Origin: an uncultured Lachnospiraceae bacterium
GTDB lineage: Bacteria; Bacillota; Clostridia; Lachnospirales; Lachnospiraceae
DNA length: 64,000 nucleotides
NCBI GenBank assembly: GCA_944381635.1
Contig: CALWLY010000013.1
Location: forward strand, 26,820 to 90,819
Reading direction: 5' to 3'
Shown here: positions 42,267 to 51,226 of the stretch, piece by piece
Layout: every line of letters starts with the position of its first letter
Position numbering within the stretch: position 1 is the first letter of the stretch
Translations under genes and position numbers: made by a program
Notes under the pieces: generated by a model
The model's input: the letters and a program-made list of their open reading frames with translations, nothing else
Told to the model about the DNA's origin: nothing
Databases searched by the model: none

Positions 42267-43115
42267 ATGTTAAAACTGGTTTCAGATACAAGCGGAAAGA
42301 AAAATGAATATGAAAAGTATGGCGGAAAAGCCGGGAAAAAACAGCAGAAAAAGAAGAAATACGGAGCCGGAAAGGAAAAAGGCGGTTTTCCGAAATGGAT
42401 CCTGTTTCTTCTTGTTTTTCTGCTGCTTCTGGGAATAGGGTTTTATGTGGTGATCGTCGGTTTTCAGGTAGAAAGTGTGAAAGTGGAAGGCAATGTCCAT
42501 TATACACAGGAGGAAATCATAGACATGGTTATGACCAACAGATTGGATCAGAATTCCCTTTATCTGTCTTTGAAATATAAGAACAAGGAAATACAAAACA
42601 TTCCCTTTATTGACACGATGAACGTAAAAGTTTTGTCTCCTCATGAAGTGCAGATTACTGTCTATGAAAAAGCACTGGCGGGATATGTGGAATATCTTGG
42701 AAGCTATATGTATTTTGATAAAGACGGAACGATTGTGGAAGTATCGGATACAAAGACGCAGGGAATTCCTCAGGTTACCGGAATAGAATTTGATCATGTG
42801 ATCTTATATGAGCCGCTGCCTGTGGAGAATCAGAAAGTGTTCCAGGATATTCTTTCCATCACCCAGCTGCTTACCAAGTATGATATTGCGGCAGAGAAAA
42901 TATATTTTAATGAATCTTTCGAGATGACCCTTTATTTCGGGAATGCCAGAGTGAGACTGGGGAGCGGAGATAATATCGAAGAAAAAATCATGAGGCTGAA
43001 AACGATTCTTCCAGAGATCGAGGGAAAAAGCGGTGTGCTTCACCTGGAAAACTATCAGCAGGGGGATGAAAACATTACGTTTCAGCTGGATAAGGACAGT
43101 GTCAGCGGAAACTGA
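42267..43115 (+). CDS. divIB: Cell division protein DivIB/FtsQ
   Basis: A 282-residue bitopic protein: a basic cytoplasmic tail (GGKAGKKQQKKKKYGAGKEK), one membrane helix (about 46-66), then a POTRA domain starting at VESVKVEGNVHYTQEEIID, and a beta domain. It is part of the divisome (with FtsL and DivIC) and holds the septal synthase complex. The weakly conserved sequence is typical of the family; POTRA and the position between murA and ftsZ support the call. The start is 3 nt after the murA stop. Confidence 0.88.
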   Translation: MLKLVSDTSGKKNEYEKYGGKAGKKQQKKKKYGAGKEKGGFPKWILFLLVFLLLLGIGFYVVIVGFQVESVKVEGNVHYTQEEIIDMVMTNRLDQNSLYLSLKYKNKEIQNIPFIDTMNVKVLSPHEVQITVYEKALAGYVEYLGSYMYFDKDGTIVEVSDTKTQGIPQVTGIEFDHVILYEPLPVENQKVFQDILSITQLLTKYDIAAEKIYFNESFEMTLYFGNARVRLGSGDNIEEKIMRLKTILPEIEGKSGVLHLENYQQGDENITFQLDKDSVSGN

Positions 43116-43157
43116 GGGGAAATGCACGTCCTTTTGTAAAGAAAATGAAAAAAGATA

Positions 43158-43186
43158 TTGCGAAATTCAAAAAATAATTATATGAT
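43158..43186 (+). promoter_or_regulatory. ftsZ promoter overlapped by a perfect dyad
   Basis: TTGCGA (43158-43163) and TATGAT (43181-43186) are 17 bp apart. A 9+3+9 perfect inverted repeat, AATAATTAT-ATG-ATAATTATT (43173-43193), covers the -10 box and could bind a regulator. Confidence 0.6.
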
Positions 43187-43228
43187 AATTATTGTGGAGT
43201 TCATATGGAAAAAAAGGAGGACAAACCC

Positions 43229-44443
43229 TTGCTTGAGATTATAACAAACGATGCAGAAGCTGCAGCAAAGATTATCGTTGTCGGTGTCGGCGGTGCAGGC
43301 AATAATGCTGTAAATAGAATGATAAAAGAAAACATTGACGGTGTAGAATTTATTGGAGTTAATACAGATAAACAGGCTCTTCAGCTTTGTAAAGCACCTC
43401 ATTTGCTTCAGATCGGTGAGAAATTGACCAAAGGACTGGGCGCAGGTGCGAAACCTGAGGTTGGCGAGAAAGCTGCGGAAGAGAGCGCAGAAGATATCAC
43501 TACAGCTCTGGAAGGGGCAGATATGGTTTTTGTTACCTGTGGTATGGGCGGCGGTACAGGTACCGGCGCTGCACCTGTCGTGGCTAAAATTGCCAAGGAT
43601 ATGGGCATTCTGACCGTAGGCGTTGTGACCAAACCTTTCCGTTTTGAAGCAAGAACCCGTATGCAGAATGCGCTGACCGGAATCGAAAGACTGAAAGAAA
43701 ACGTAGATACACTGATTGTGATTCCAAACGATAAAATTCTTGAAATTGTTGACAGAAGAACCAACATGCCGGATGCACTGATGAAAGCGGACGAAGTTCT
43801 GCAGCAGGCAGTGCAGGGTATTACAGACCTGATCAATGTACCTGCTGTCATCAACCTTGACTTTGCTGACGTACAGACGGTTATGAAAGATAAAGGTATT
43901 GCCCATATCGGTATCGGTTATGGCAAGGGAGATGATAAAGCATCTGAGGCAATCAAAATGGCGGTGGAATCTCCGCTGCTTGAGACAACGATTTCCGGCG
44001 CTACGGATGTTATTATCAATATTTCCGGTGATATTTCCATGTATGATGCAGATGACGCAGCAAGCTACGTACAGCAGCTTACCGGCGATGACGTAAATAT
44101 TATTTTCGGTGCTATGTATGACGAGTCCCAGGCTGACAGCTGCCGCATTACAGTGATTGCTACCGGATTGGAAGAAGCAGCCGCAAATGCAGCACCTGCA
44201 GCAGGAAACCGTTTCGCTGCCGGCGGCGCTTATAAGAAACCGGCAGTGAACGTGAAACCGGGAGTGCAGGCACAGCCTCAGTCAAGACCGTTTACAGGCA
44301 TGAACACAGGAACGCCTGTTATGCCGAACTTAAACCAGGGAATGCCTACAAGACCTTTGACAGGAATCCACAAACCGGCTGATTTAAGAAGCAGAGTGGA
44401 AGAGAAAACTTTAAAAATTCCGGATTTCCTGCAGAAAAAATAA
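43229..44443 (+). CDS. ftsZ: Cell division protein FtsZ
   Basis: Tubulin-like GTPase that forms the Z ring. [15 protein letters not shown], the GTPase loop [13 protein letters not shown], and PFRFEARTR are conserved, and the C-terminal tail ends with the partner-binding peptide [13 protein letters not shown] 43229 is chosen because AAGGAGG ends 8 nt upstream and relatives begin MLEI; ATG 43205 would place the ribosome binding site inside the gene. 404 residues. It has its own promoter and a strong terminator, closing the dcw cluster. Confidence 0.97.
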   Translation: MLEIITNDAEAAAKIIVVGVGGAGNNAVNRMIKENIDGVEFIGVNTDKQALQLCKAPHLLQIGEKLTKGLGAGAKPEVGEKAAEESAEDITTALEGADMVFVTCGMGGGTGTGAAPVVAKIAKDMGILTVGVVTKPFRFEARTRMQNALTGIERLKENVDTLIVIPNDKILEIVDRRTNMPDALMKADEVLQQAVQGITDLINVPAVINLDFADVQTVMKDKGIAHIGIGYGKGDDKASEAIKMAVESPLLETTISGATDVIINISGDISMYDADDAASYVQQLTGDDVNIIFGAMYDESQADSCRITVIATGLEEAAANAAPAAGNRFAAGGAYKKPAVNVKPGVQAQPQSRPFTGMNTGTPVMPNLNQGMPTRPLTGIHKPADLRSRVEEKTLKIPDFLQKK

Positions 44444-44516
44444 AGATTCGTCACAAACAGAACGGTTGGGAACAGACCAGCTGAAAAGTGAATATGCAAT
44501 ATTACATAACGAAGAG

Positions 44517-44553
44517 AACCTCTTAAGCTGAGAACGGCTTGAGAGGTTTTTTT
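44517..44553 (+). terminator. Terminator after ftsZ
   Basis: A 12-bp stem (44517-44528 with 44537-44548, one G-U) followed by seven T's. Confidence 0.85.
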
Positions 44554-44702
44554 GTGATATACTGCTTTATTGCCCTTTTGATAATGCAAAATTGACATAA
44601 TCAAATTTGCGCGACAAAGTATAATATGTGATTATTGAAAAAATATAGTGGTATTTATAGAATAAATTTGTAATAAATGACGTATACATAAGGAGGGAAA
44701 AA

Positions 44703-46007
44703 ATGAAAACAAAAGAAAGGTTAAATCGAATTGAAACATATCAGGATGCGAAGTTTGGCATCTTCATGCACTGGGGAGCAATGTCGGGAATTTGGGATGC
44801 CAGTGACGGCGGATGGGTTATGAAATCCCGTTCAGCAATATTGCCTTATGTAAAGCAGTTTGAAGAAAATGCGAAAGAATTGGAAGTGAATCAATGGTTT
44901 TCCTTTTTTGAAGAAATCGGTGCACGTTACTTTTCATTTGTGTCGCAGCACTGTGTCAATATGTATTATAATTTTTATCCGAGTGATGTAATGTCATTTT
45001 GTTCAAAACGTGATTATCTTGCTGAGATTTCCGAAGCCTGCCAGGCGCATCATATGGATTTGATCATATATCAGCCGTTGGGAGTAGAAGGATTTCACCG
45101 ATGGATCGAAGAGGGAATGCCGGATTGCGACGTGTTTATGGAGAATATGCTTCATACAATGGAACTTCAGATGCAGGAATTGGTTGCACGATATCATCCG
45201 CAGGGAATATGGCTGGATGGATGGCCGTTTTTTAAATTACGTTTTACACAGGCGGGAAAGGATCCGCTTCAATATTTTAAATTTGACAAAATTGCCCAGG
45301 CAGTGCATAGTGTCGATCCAGATGTCATAATTGGAAACAAAGAGTTGTTTGAGCCTTATATCGATTATACCAGTTCGGAATATATATTTAGTGATCACTT
45401 TGGAAATCGGATTTCGGGAGAAAAAGTTCCAAGTGAGGTAACAGAAACGCTTCCGGGAAGTATAGACTGGTTTGCCAATGCAGAACCGGTTGTGCTGACA
45501 AAAGAAGAACTGGAAAAGCAGCAAAGGATATTTGTGAAACGGTTTTTCTCTGTTGTAGGTATGGGGATGAATTATCTGTTAAATGTCGGGCCGAATCAGA
45601 AAGGGGAGATCGCACCGGTTGATTGTCAGATTCTGCAGTATATGGGGAATTATATCAAACGTTTTTCTGAAGCAATCTATGGAGCACGTTATGAAGATGC
45701 TGGCAGTTATTCCTGGGGATACTTAGTACGGAAAGGGAGCGAGCATTATTTGTACGTGTTGGATAATCGGGAAATTGTGGATGCGATTACTTGCCACAAC
45801 AGTTGCCAAAAGGAAGACACCAGTTGGCAAAAGGTTGGATTGGCTGTTCCGCTAACATTTAATCTTGAGGGAAAATGTGCGGATATTACATTATTGAATG
45901 ATGGAAGAAAAATATCATTTCAGCAGTCTGATACTCTGGTGACGGCAGACACGTCAGGTCTGGAGACAGAAGCAGATGATGTTCTTATATTCCGAGTGCG
46001 TGAGTGA
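44703..46007 (+). CDS. GH29-type alpha-L-fucosidase
   Basis: A 434-residue cytoplasmic glycosidase. KFGIFMHWGAMSG is the N-terminal GH29 signature, the nucleophile Asp lies in GIWLDGWPF, and MNYLLNVGPNQKGEI is the C-terminal catalytic-domain block. A small beta domain follows (about 345-434). Members remove alpha-L-fucose from host glycans or oligosaccharides; no signal peptide is seen, so it acts on imported substrate. The start follows AAGGAGGGAAAAA. Upstream TATAAT (44620-44625) lacks a proper -35 partner (TTGACA lies 22 bp away). Expressed alone, between two terminators. Confidence 0.88.
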   Translation: MKTKERLNRIETYQDAKFGIFMHWGAMSGIWDASDGGWVMKSRSAILPYVKQFEENAKELEVNQWFSFFEEIGARYFSFVSQHCVNMYYNFYPSDVMSFCSKRDYLAEISEACQAHHMDLIIYQPLGVEGFHRWIEEGMPDCDVFMENMLHTMELQMQELVARYHPQGIWLDGWPFFKLRFTQAGKDPLQYFKFDKIAQAVHSVDPDVIIGNKELFEPYIDYTSSEYIFSDHFGNRISGEKVPSEVTETLPGSIDWFANAEPVVLTKEELEKQQRIFVKRFFSVVGMGMNYLLNVGPNQKGEIAPVDCQILQYMGNYIKRFSEAIYGARYEDAGSYSWGYLVRKGSEHYLYVLDNREIVDAITCHNSCQKEDTSWQKVGLAVPLTFNLEGKCADITLLNDGRKISFQQSDTLVTADTSGLETEADDVLIFRVRE

Positions 46008-46025
46008 TAGAATTGCTTTAAATGG

Positions 46026-46063
46026 GCAGGCGGTGTGTAAAAGTTCACTGCCTGCTTTTTTTT
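46026..46063 (+). terminator. Terminator after the fucosidase gene
   Basis: A 10-bp stem with one G-U pair (46026-46035 with 46046-46055) followed by eight T's. Confidence 0.8.
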
Positions 46064-46064
46064 G

Positions 46065-46140
46065 TGTCGAAAAACAGCAGAAAAAATCAGCCTTCCGACG
46101 GGAGGTTTCGACAAAATCAGCGTGAGGGAAAGCATATAAT
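46065..46140 (+). promoter_or_regulatory. spoIIGA promoter with two Spo0A boxes
   Basis: TGTCGAA at 46065-46071 and, on the opposite strand, TTGTCGAA at 46107-46114 match the Spo0A box. TATAAT follows at 46135-46140, 21-22 bp from the second box. This is the wide-spaced, Spo0A-activated sigma-A layout known for B. subtilis spoIIG, so expression should begin with Spo0A-P. Confidence 0.7.
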
Positions 46141-46215
46141 AAGCCTATACATACAAGGGACATGCGGAAAGGCAATTCTGTTCCAGGCAAAAGTTCAGAG
46201 GAGGGAGACAGGTGT

Positions 46216-47031
46216 ATGAAATATGAAGTCTATGCAGACAGCCTGTTTATCCTGTACTTCTGCCAGAATTTTTGTCTGCTTTACTTAACGGGAAAAGCGG
46301 CAGGGAAAAGGGAAAAGCTGAAAAGAGTCTTTGCGGGGGCATTGATTTTGTCGGGAAGCAGTCTGTTTTTTTTACTTCTGCCTCGTCCGGAAACAGTTCC
46401 GGTATTTTTGTGGGCGGCAGTAAAAAAAATACTTTCGACGGCGGCGGGTCTGACGATTCCGGGAAAAGTATTCCGGGCAAGAGGAAAGGAAGGATGGATT
46501 CGCATTCTTACCTGGTACTGTGGAAACGCAATTTTTCTCGGAGGAGGACTGGAGCTTTGCGGAAGAATTTTTCTGGAAAGAAAATATGGCTATAAGGAAC
46601 AGATTTTTTTTACGGTCATTTTGACATTGGCGGCTTCTCTGTTTCTTTCCTGGCAGAATAAAAGAAAAGAACGGGTTCTGCTGCAGGTGTGTGTAGAGGA
46701 TGGCGGAAAAAAAATCAGTATTCCGGCACTTCTGGACAGCGGCAACAGCCTGTACGAACCTTTGTCCGGGGAACCTGTATGTATTATGGAAAAAAGCCTG
46801 TTTGACGAAATTTGGGGAAATCCAAGAGCCGAACAGTTTCGAATCGTACCGTTTCATTCCATCGGAAAGGAGCATGGACTTTTGAAAGCTGTGACGGTAG
46901 AACAGGTGGAAATACGAAAAGAAGAACAGGAATGGGTCAGAAAGCGTGCGGTAGTTGCACTCTATGAGGGAAAGCTGTCTGTAAGCGGACAATATCACAT
47001 GATTCTGCATCCTGCATTATTGAAAAACTAG
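46216..47031 (+). CDS. spoIIGA: Sigma-E processing peptidase SpoIIGA
   Basis: Membrane-bound aspartic protease that activates pro-sigma-E in the mother cell during sporulation. The N-terminal half has five hydrophobic segments (about 8-26, 38-56, 62-80, 98-120, 130-146). The C-terminal half holds the protease motif [12 protein letters not shown] with Asp174. ATG 46216 with GGAGGGAGACAGGTGT upstream gives 271 residues; an ATG at 46162 is unlikely. sigE follows 14 nt later, the standard spoIIG operon. Confidence 0.92.
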   Translation: MKYEVYADSLFILYFCQNFCLLYLTGKAAGKREKLKRVFAGALILSGSSLFFLLLPRPETVPVFLWAAVKKILSTAAGLTIPGKVFRARGKEGWIRILTWYCGNAIFLGGGLELCGRIFLERKYGYKEQIFFTVILTLAASLFLSWQNKRKERVLLQVCVEDGGKKISIPALLDSGNSLYEPLSGEPVCIMEKSLFDEIWGNPRAEQFRIVPFHSIGKEHGLLKAVTVEQVEIRKEEQEWVRKRAVVALYEGKLSVSGQYHMILHPALLKN

Positions 47032-47044
47032 GAGGAGAGAGAAG

Positions 47045-47788
47045 ATGATATTAAAAGTAGCAGTGCCGGGAAAATTGCAGTTCCGTTTTATCAGACGGGA
47101 ACCCGGCTTTTTTCTGGCCAGAGGAGGAGGCGATATTCACTATATCGGAGGCGCGGAGGTGCTTCCGCCGCCGCTTGAGAGCGAACAGGAGAATGAAGTG
47201 ATCGGGGATCTGGGAACGGAGTATGAGCAGGAGGCAAAAGCAATTCTCATCGAGCATAATCTGCGGCTGGTCGTATACATAGCAAAAAAATTTGACAACA
47301 CCGGTGTGGGTGTGGAAGACCTGATTTCCATCGGAACGATCGGGCTGATCAAATCCATCAATACTTTTAATCCGGAAAAAAATATCAAACTGGCTACTTA
47401 TGCATCCAGATGTATTGAAAATGAAATTTTGATGTATCTGCGCCGAAACAACAAGACCAGAATGGAGGTGTCTATCGATGAACCGCTGAATGTGGATTGG
47501 GACGGCAATGAACTGCTGCTGTCGGATATTCTTGGAACCGATGAGGACATCATTTATAAGGATATAGAAAATGAGGCGGAAAGGAGGCTTTTGCTAAAAG
47601 CGGTAGATAAGCTTTCGGACAGGGAAAAAACCATTGTCAACCTGCGTTTTGGACTGAATACTCCGGACGGAAAGGAGATGACACAGAAGGAAGTGGCGCA
47701 GCTTTTGGGAATTTCCCAATCCTACATTTCCAGACTGGAAAAGAAAATCATGAAACGGCTGAAAAAAGAAATGGTGAAAGAAGTGTAA
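47045..47788 (+). CDS. sigE: Sporulation sigma factor SigE
   Basis: Mother-cell sigma factor. An N-terminal pro-sequence of about 25-30 residues (rich in basic and hydrophobic residues) precedes sigma region 2 ([37 protein letters not shown]). Region 3/4 ends with [19 protein letters not shown], a helix-turn-helix for the -35 box. Its 247 residues match SigE. Cleavage by SpoIIGA, encoded just upstream, is expected. Operon: spoIIGA-sigE; sigG follows. Confidence 0.96.
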   Translation: MILKVAVPGKLQFRFIRREPGFFLARGGGDIHYIGGAEVLPPPLESEQENEVIGDLGTEYEQEAKAILIEHNLRLVVYIAKKFDNTGVGVEDLISIGTIGLIKSINTFNPEKNIKLATYASRCIENEILMYLRRNNKTRMEVSIDEPLNVDWDGNELLLSDILGTDEDIIYKDIENEAERRLLLKAVDKLSDREKTIVNLRFGLNTPDGKEMTQKEVAQLLGISQSYISRLEKKIMKRLKKEMVKEV

Positions 47789-47857
47789 AAGGAAGTATAA
47801 ATTAGACTTTCGAAGTGAATCCTCAAAAGTAGAAAGTACTGAAGGAGGATTCTGACT

Positions 47858-48637
47858 ATGGCGCTTAACAAAGTTGAAATCTGCGGTGTGAACACATCCA
47901 GGCTGCCAGTGCTGACCAATGAGGAAAAGGAAGAGCTTTTTAAAAAAATACGTTCCGGCGATGACACGGCAAGAGAAACCTTTATCAAAGGAAATTTAAG
48001 GCTTGTCTTAAGCGTCATCAAGCGCTTCCACAACAGCAATGAGAATGTAGACGATCTGTTTCAGATAGGCTGTATCGGCTTAATAAAGGCAATCGACAAT
48101 TTTAATACGGAGCTGAATGTGAAGTTTTCAACTTATGCAGTGCCAATGATCATCGGAGAGATCCGGCGCTTCCTGCGTGACAATAACTCGATCAGAGTCA
48201 GTCGTTCCCTGCGGGATACGGCATACAAGGCAATCTACGCAAGGGAAAATCTGATCAAAAAAAATCAGAAGGAACCAAGTATTATGGAGGTGGCAGACGA
48301 GATTGGTATTGCCAAAGAGGAGATTGTCTATGCGCTGGACGCCATTCAGAATCCCATGAGTCTTTATGAGCCGGTGTACACAGACGGAGGCGACACTCTC
48401 TACGTGATGGATCAGATTAAAGACAAGAAGAATCGCGAAGAAAACTGGGTGGAGCATTTATCCTTGAATGAGGCCATGAAAAAACTGAACAAAAGGGAAA
48501 GTGAAATCATTTCTTTGCGTTTTTTTGAAGGAAAGACCCAGATGGAGGTGGCCGATCACATCGGAATTTCCCAGGCACAGGTATCCAGGCTCGAGAAAAA
48601 CGCTCTCCGAATCATGAAAAATTATCTCATGGCATAG
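47858..48637 (+). CDS. sigG: Sporulation sigma factor SigG
   Basis: Late forespore sigma factor. VEICGVNTSRLPVLT at the N-terminus is typical of SigG, region 2 is NLRLVLSVIKRFHNSNENVDD, and MEVADHIGISQAQVSRLEK is the -35-binding helix. 259 residues. The start follows GAAGGAGGATTCTGACT. It lies 69 nt after sigE, the conserved clostridial order; its own forespore promoter is expected but I could not identify one with confidence. Confidence 0.96.
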   Translation: MALNKVEICGVNTSRLPVLTNEEKEELFKKIRSGDDTARETFIKGNLRLVLSVIKRFHNSNENVDDLFQIGCIGLIKAIDNFNTELNVKFSTYAVPMIIGEIRRFLRDNNSIRVSRSLRDTAYKAIYARENLIKKNQKEPSIMEVADEIGIAKEEIVYALDAIQNPMSLYEPVYTDGGDTLYVMDQIKDKKNREENWVEHLSLNEAMKKLNKRESEIISLRFFEGKTQMEVADHIGISQAQVSRLEKNALRIMKNYLMA

Positions 48638-48660
48638 GCTTAAAGAAAAGGGGAATAGAA

Positions 48661-48891
48661 GTGCTCTATTCGGAACTGCGGACGAAAGAAGTTATCAATT
48701 TAAGAGACTGCAGAAAGCTCGGGCATGTTATTGACCTGGAGTTTGATCAGTGCACGGGCTGCATTCACAAGCTGATTGTGCCCGGATGCAGCAAAATAAA
48801 ATCTTTTTTGCGCTGCGAATCGGATTTTGTCATCTGCTACAAAGACATCAAGCAGATTGGGCCTGACATTATCATTGTAGATGTGCCCTGA
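48661..48891 (+). CDS. ymxH: YlmC/YmxH family sporulation protein
   Basis: A 76-residue PRC-barrel-like protein (RTKEVINLRDCRKLGHVIDL ... KQIGPDIIIVDV) of the YlmC/YmxH family, conserved downstream of sigG in clostridia and linked with sporulation by context. The molecular function is unknown. GTG 48661 with AAAAGGGGAATAGAA upstream. It is likely co-transcribed with sigG. Confidence 0.88.
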   Translation: MLYSELRTKEVINLRDCRKLGHVIDLEFDQCTGCIHKLIVPGCSKIKSFLRCESDFVICYKDIKQIGPDIIIVDVP

Positions 48892-48916
48892 CGGGGAAAT
48901 TTTCTGCTGTAAAAAG

Positions 48917-48945
48917 TTGACAGAAAAACGTCAATCTCCTATAAT
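48917..48945 (+). promoter_or_regulatory. nrdR promoter
   Basis: Consensus TTGACA (48917-48922) and TATAAT (48940-48945), 17 bp apart. The start site would be near 48952, leaving a leader of about 135 nt with possible stems CGGCA/TGCCG and ACGGCA/TGCCGT. Confidence 0.85.
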
Positions 48946-49086
48946 TATGCTAGCATTTATTTGTACTGACAGCGGCAAGTTAAAAACAGCCCATGCCGGT
49001 ACAGGATAGTGATAACTGACGGCAGAATATTCCGGTCTGTTTTGCCGTAAATAAGACTGATGTGCCGGCAGATAGTGAGGTTATAT

Positions 49087-49545
49087 ATGAAGTGTCCTTT
49101 TTGCGGTCATGATAACACCAGAGTTATTGATTCCAGGCCGGCGGAAGATAACAATTCTATCCGCAGGCGCCGTGTTTGCGATGAATGCGGCAAGCGTTTT
49201 ACCACTTATGAAAAAGTAGAAACTATTCCGCTTATTGTCATAAAGAAAGACAATAACAGAGAGCCCTATGACAGAAGCAAAATCGAAGCGGGGGTACTTC
49301 GTGCCTGCCATAAACGTCCTGTCAGCGTGAATCAGATCAACAAGCTTATCGATGAAGTCGAGACGGAGATCTTTAACAGGGAAGAAAAAGAAATTTCCAG
49401 TGAAGTGATCGGAGAGCTTGTGATGAACAAGTTAAAAGATCTGGAAGCGGTTGCCTATGTGCGTTTTGCATCGGTTTACAGAGAGTTTAAAGATGTGAAT
49501 ACCTTTATGGATGAGCTGAAAAAGGTGATGGAAAACCAGAAATGA
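49087..49545 (+). CDS. nrdR: Transcriptional repressor NrdR
   Basis: Represses ribonucleotide reductase genes in response to ATP/dATP. The N-terminal zinc ribbon MKCPFCGHDNTRVIDSRP...CDECGKRF and the following ATP-cone domain (VIKKDNNREPYDRSKIEAG) are diagnostic. ATG 49087 gives 152 residues, the family length. It is preceded by a long leader and followed by a strong hairpin terminator, so it is transcribed alone. Confidence 0.97.
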   Translation: MKCPFCGHDNTRVIDSRPAEDNNSIRRRRVCDECGKRFTTYEKVETIPLIVIKKDNNREPYDRSKIEAGVLRACHKRPVSVNQINKLIDEVETEIFNREEKEISSEVIGELVMNKLKDLEAVAYVRFASVYREFKDVNTFMDELKKVMENQK

Positions 49546-49550
49546 TTTTT

Positions 49551-49600
49551 AAAAAGGAATTCTTTTGTGAAAAAAATATCAAAAGAATTCCTTTTTTACT
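49551..49600 (+). terminator. Terminator after nrdR
   Basis: A perfect 17-bp stem (49551-49567 with 49580-49596), ending in a T-run. Confidence 0.85.
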
Positions 49601-49628
49601 TGCTTTTTCACAAAAAATTGTATACAAT
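49600..49628 (+). promoter_or_regulatory. Promoter of the ABC transporter operon
   Basis: TTGCTT (49600-49605) and TACAAT (49623-49628) are 17 bp apart, about 45 nt before the binding-protein gene. Confidence 0.6.
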
Positions 49629-49670
49629 TAACCCGGAAAATCCAATATAAAAAGAGAAAGGAAAAAACAC

Positions 49671-51200
49671 ATGAAGACAAAGGTTTTAAAAACAGTGCTT
49701 TTGGCTTTGGTGTGCAGTACACTGACTATTGCACTGGGCGCATGTTCAGGTGATAAGGCGAGTGAGAACTCTTCTCAGATTACAATAGGGATACCTCAGG
49801 ATTTGGAAGACAGTCTTGACCCTCACAAATCTGTGGCGGCAGGAACAAAAGAGGTATTGTTTAATGTATTTGAAGGCCTTGTAAAGCCTGACAGTAACGG
49901 AGATTTCATTCCGGCTGTGGCAGAAAGCTACGACATTTCAGAGGACGCGAAAACTTACACGTTTTCTCTGAGGGAAGGAGTAACTTTCCATGACGGAAGT
50001 CAGGTTACAGCGGAAGATGTAAAATATTCCATTGACAGATGTGCGGGAACAGATGGAAGCGCACCCTTGATTGAGGCGTATTCCAACATTGACAGCGTGA
50101 ACATCAAAGATGAAAAAACAGTGGAAATTGTACTCAAGGAACCGGATACGGAATTCCTTGCCTATATGACAACGGCAATTATTCCTGAGAGCAATGAAAA
50201 TCCGGATACCAATCCTATTGGAACAGGTCCCTACAAATATGTTTCCAGATCTCCTCAGGAAAATATTATACTGGAAAAATACGACGGCTACTGGGGAACA
50301 CCTGCCAATATCGAAAGAGTCGTTTATAGAATTATTGCCAATGCAGATTCTATTGTTATGAATCTGCTGGGCGGTTCCGTGGATATGTTTGTCCGTCTGA
50401 CGGATGCTCAGGCGAAAGAACTGGAAGGAAGTGATTTTAATATACTGGAAGGTACCATGAATCTGGTACAGGCAGTGTATCTGAATAATGCAAAAGAGCC
50501 TTTCAACGATGTGCGTGTAAGGCAGGCGCTTTCCTATGCTATTGACAGAACACAGATCATGGAAATGGTATCTGATGGCAAAGGAACGGAAGTAGGAAGC
50601 AGCATGTTCCCTGCTTTTGATAAATATTATATGGAAGAACTCAATGACGTTTACAGCCAGGACTTTGAGAAGGCAAAAGAATTGCTGGCGGAGGCGGGAT
50701 ATCCGGACGGGTTCAGCTTTACGCTGACTGTTCCCTCCAACTATCAGCAGCATGTTGACACAGCCCAGGTTGTGGCAGAGCAGCTGAAAAACATTGGTGT
50801 GACAGCAAACATCAACCTGGTGGAATGGGACAGCTGGCTGTCGGACGTCTATGCGGATCGTAACTTTGAAGCTACCATTGTTGGAATTGATGCTTCTACT
50901 ATGACTGCATCTGCGATGCTGGAGCGTTTCCAGACCGATGCTTCCAGAAACTTTATCAATTTCAGCAGCAGTGCCTACGATGAAGCATTCCGGAAAGCGA
51001 AAGCCAGTGTGGATGATGAAGAGAAAACGGCTTATTACAAAGAATGTGAGACGATTCTGGCGGAAGAAGCAGCCAATGTCTATATTCAGGACCTTCCGCA
51101 GTTTGTAGCACTAAATAAAAAATTCGGCGGATATGAGTTTTATCCGCTTTATGTACAGGATATTGCGAAACTGTACTTTGTAGATGAAAATAATGAATAA
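49671..51200 (+). CDS. Extracellular solute-binding lipoprotein, peptide/nickel type (SBP_bac_5)
   Basis: A 509-residue lipoprotein with a signal peptide and lipobox LGAC (lipidated Cys25). The mature part is a family 5 binding protein: DPHKSVAAGTKEVLFNVFEG, AESYDISEDAKTYTFSLREG, VTAEDVKYSIDR and VRQALSYAIDRTQI. These capture oligopeptides, nickel or sugars for the ABC importer encoded by the next four genes. The substrate is not determinable; peptides are the default. The start follows GAGAAAGGAAAAAACAC. Confidence 0.93.
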   Translation: MKTKVLKTVLLALVCSTLTIALGACSGDKASENSSQITIGIPQDLEDSLDPHKSVAAGTKEVLFNVFEGLVKPDSNGDFIPAVAESYDISEDAKTYTFSLREGVTFHDGSQVTAEDVKYSIDRCAGTDGSAPLIEAYSNIDSVNIKDEKTVEIVLKEPDTEFLAYMTTAIIPESNENPDTNPIGTGPYKYVSRSPQENIILEKYDGYWGTPANIERVVYRIIANADSIVMNLLGGSVDMFVRLTDAQAKELEGSDFNILEGTMNLVQAVYLNNAKEPFNDVRVRQALSYAIDRTQIMEMVSDGKGTEVGSSMFPAFDKYYMEELNDVYSQDFEKAKELLAEAGYPDGFSFTLTVPSNYQQHVDTAQVVAEQLKNIGVTANINLVEWDSWLSDVYADRNFEATIVGIDASTMTASAMLERFQTDASRNFINFSSSAYDEAFRKAKASVDDEEKTAYYKECETILAEEAANVYIQDLPQFVALNKKFGGYEFYPLYVQDIAKLYFVDENNE

Positions 51201-51226
51201 AGACTCTTAAATGCGGAGGCGAGGAT

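Noticed and set aside
44592..44625. TTGACA and TATAAT before the fucosidase gene as a promoter
   Set aside because: The boxes are 22 bp apart, too far for a normal sigma-A promoter, and no Spo0A box is present.
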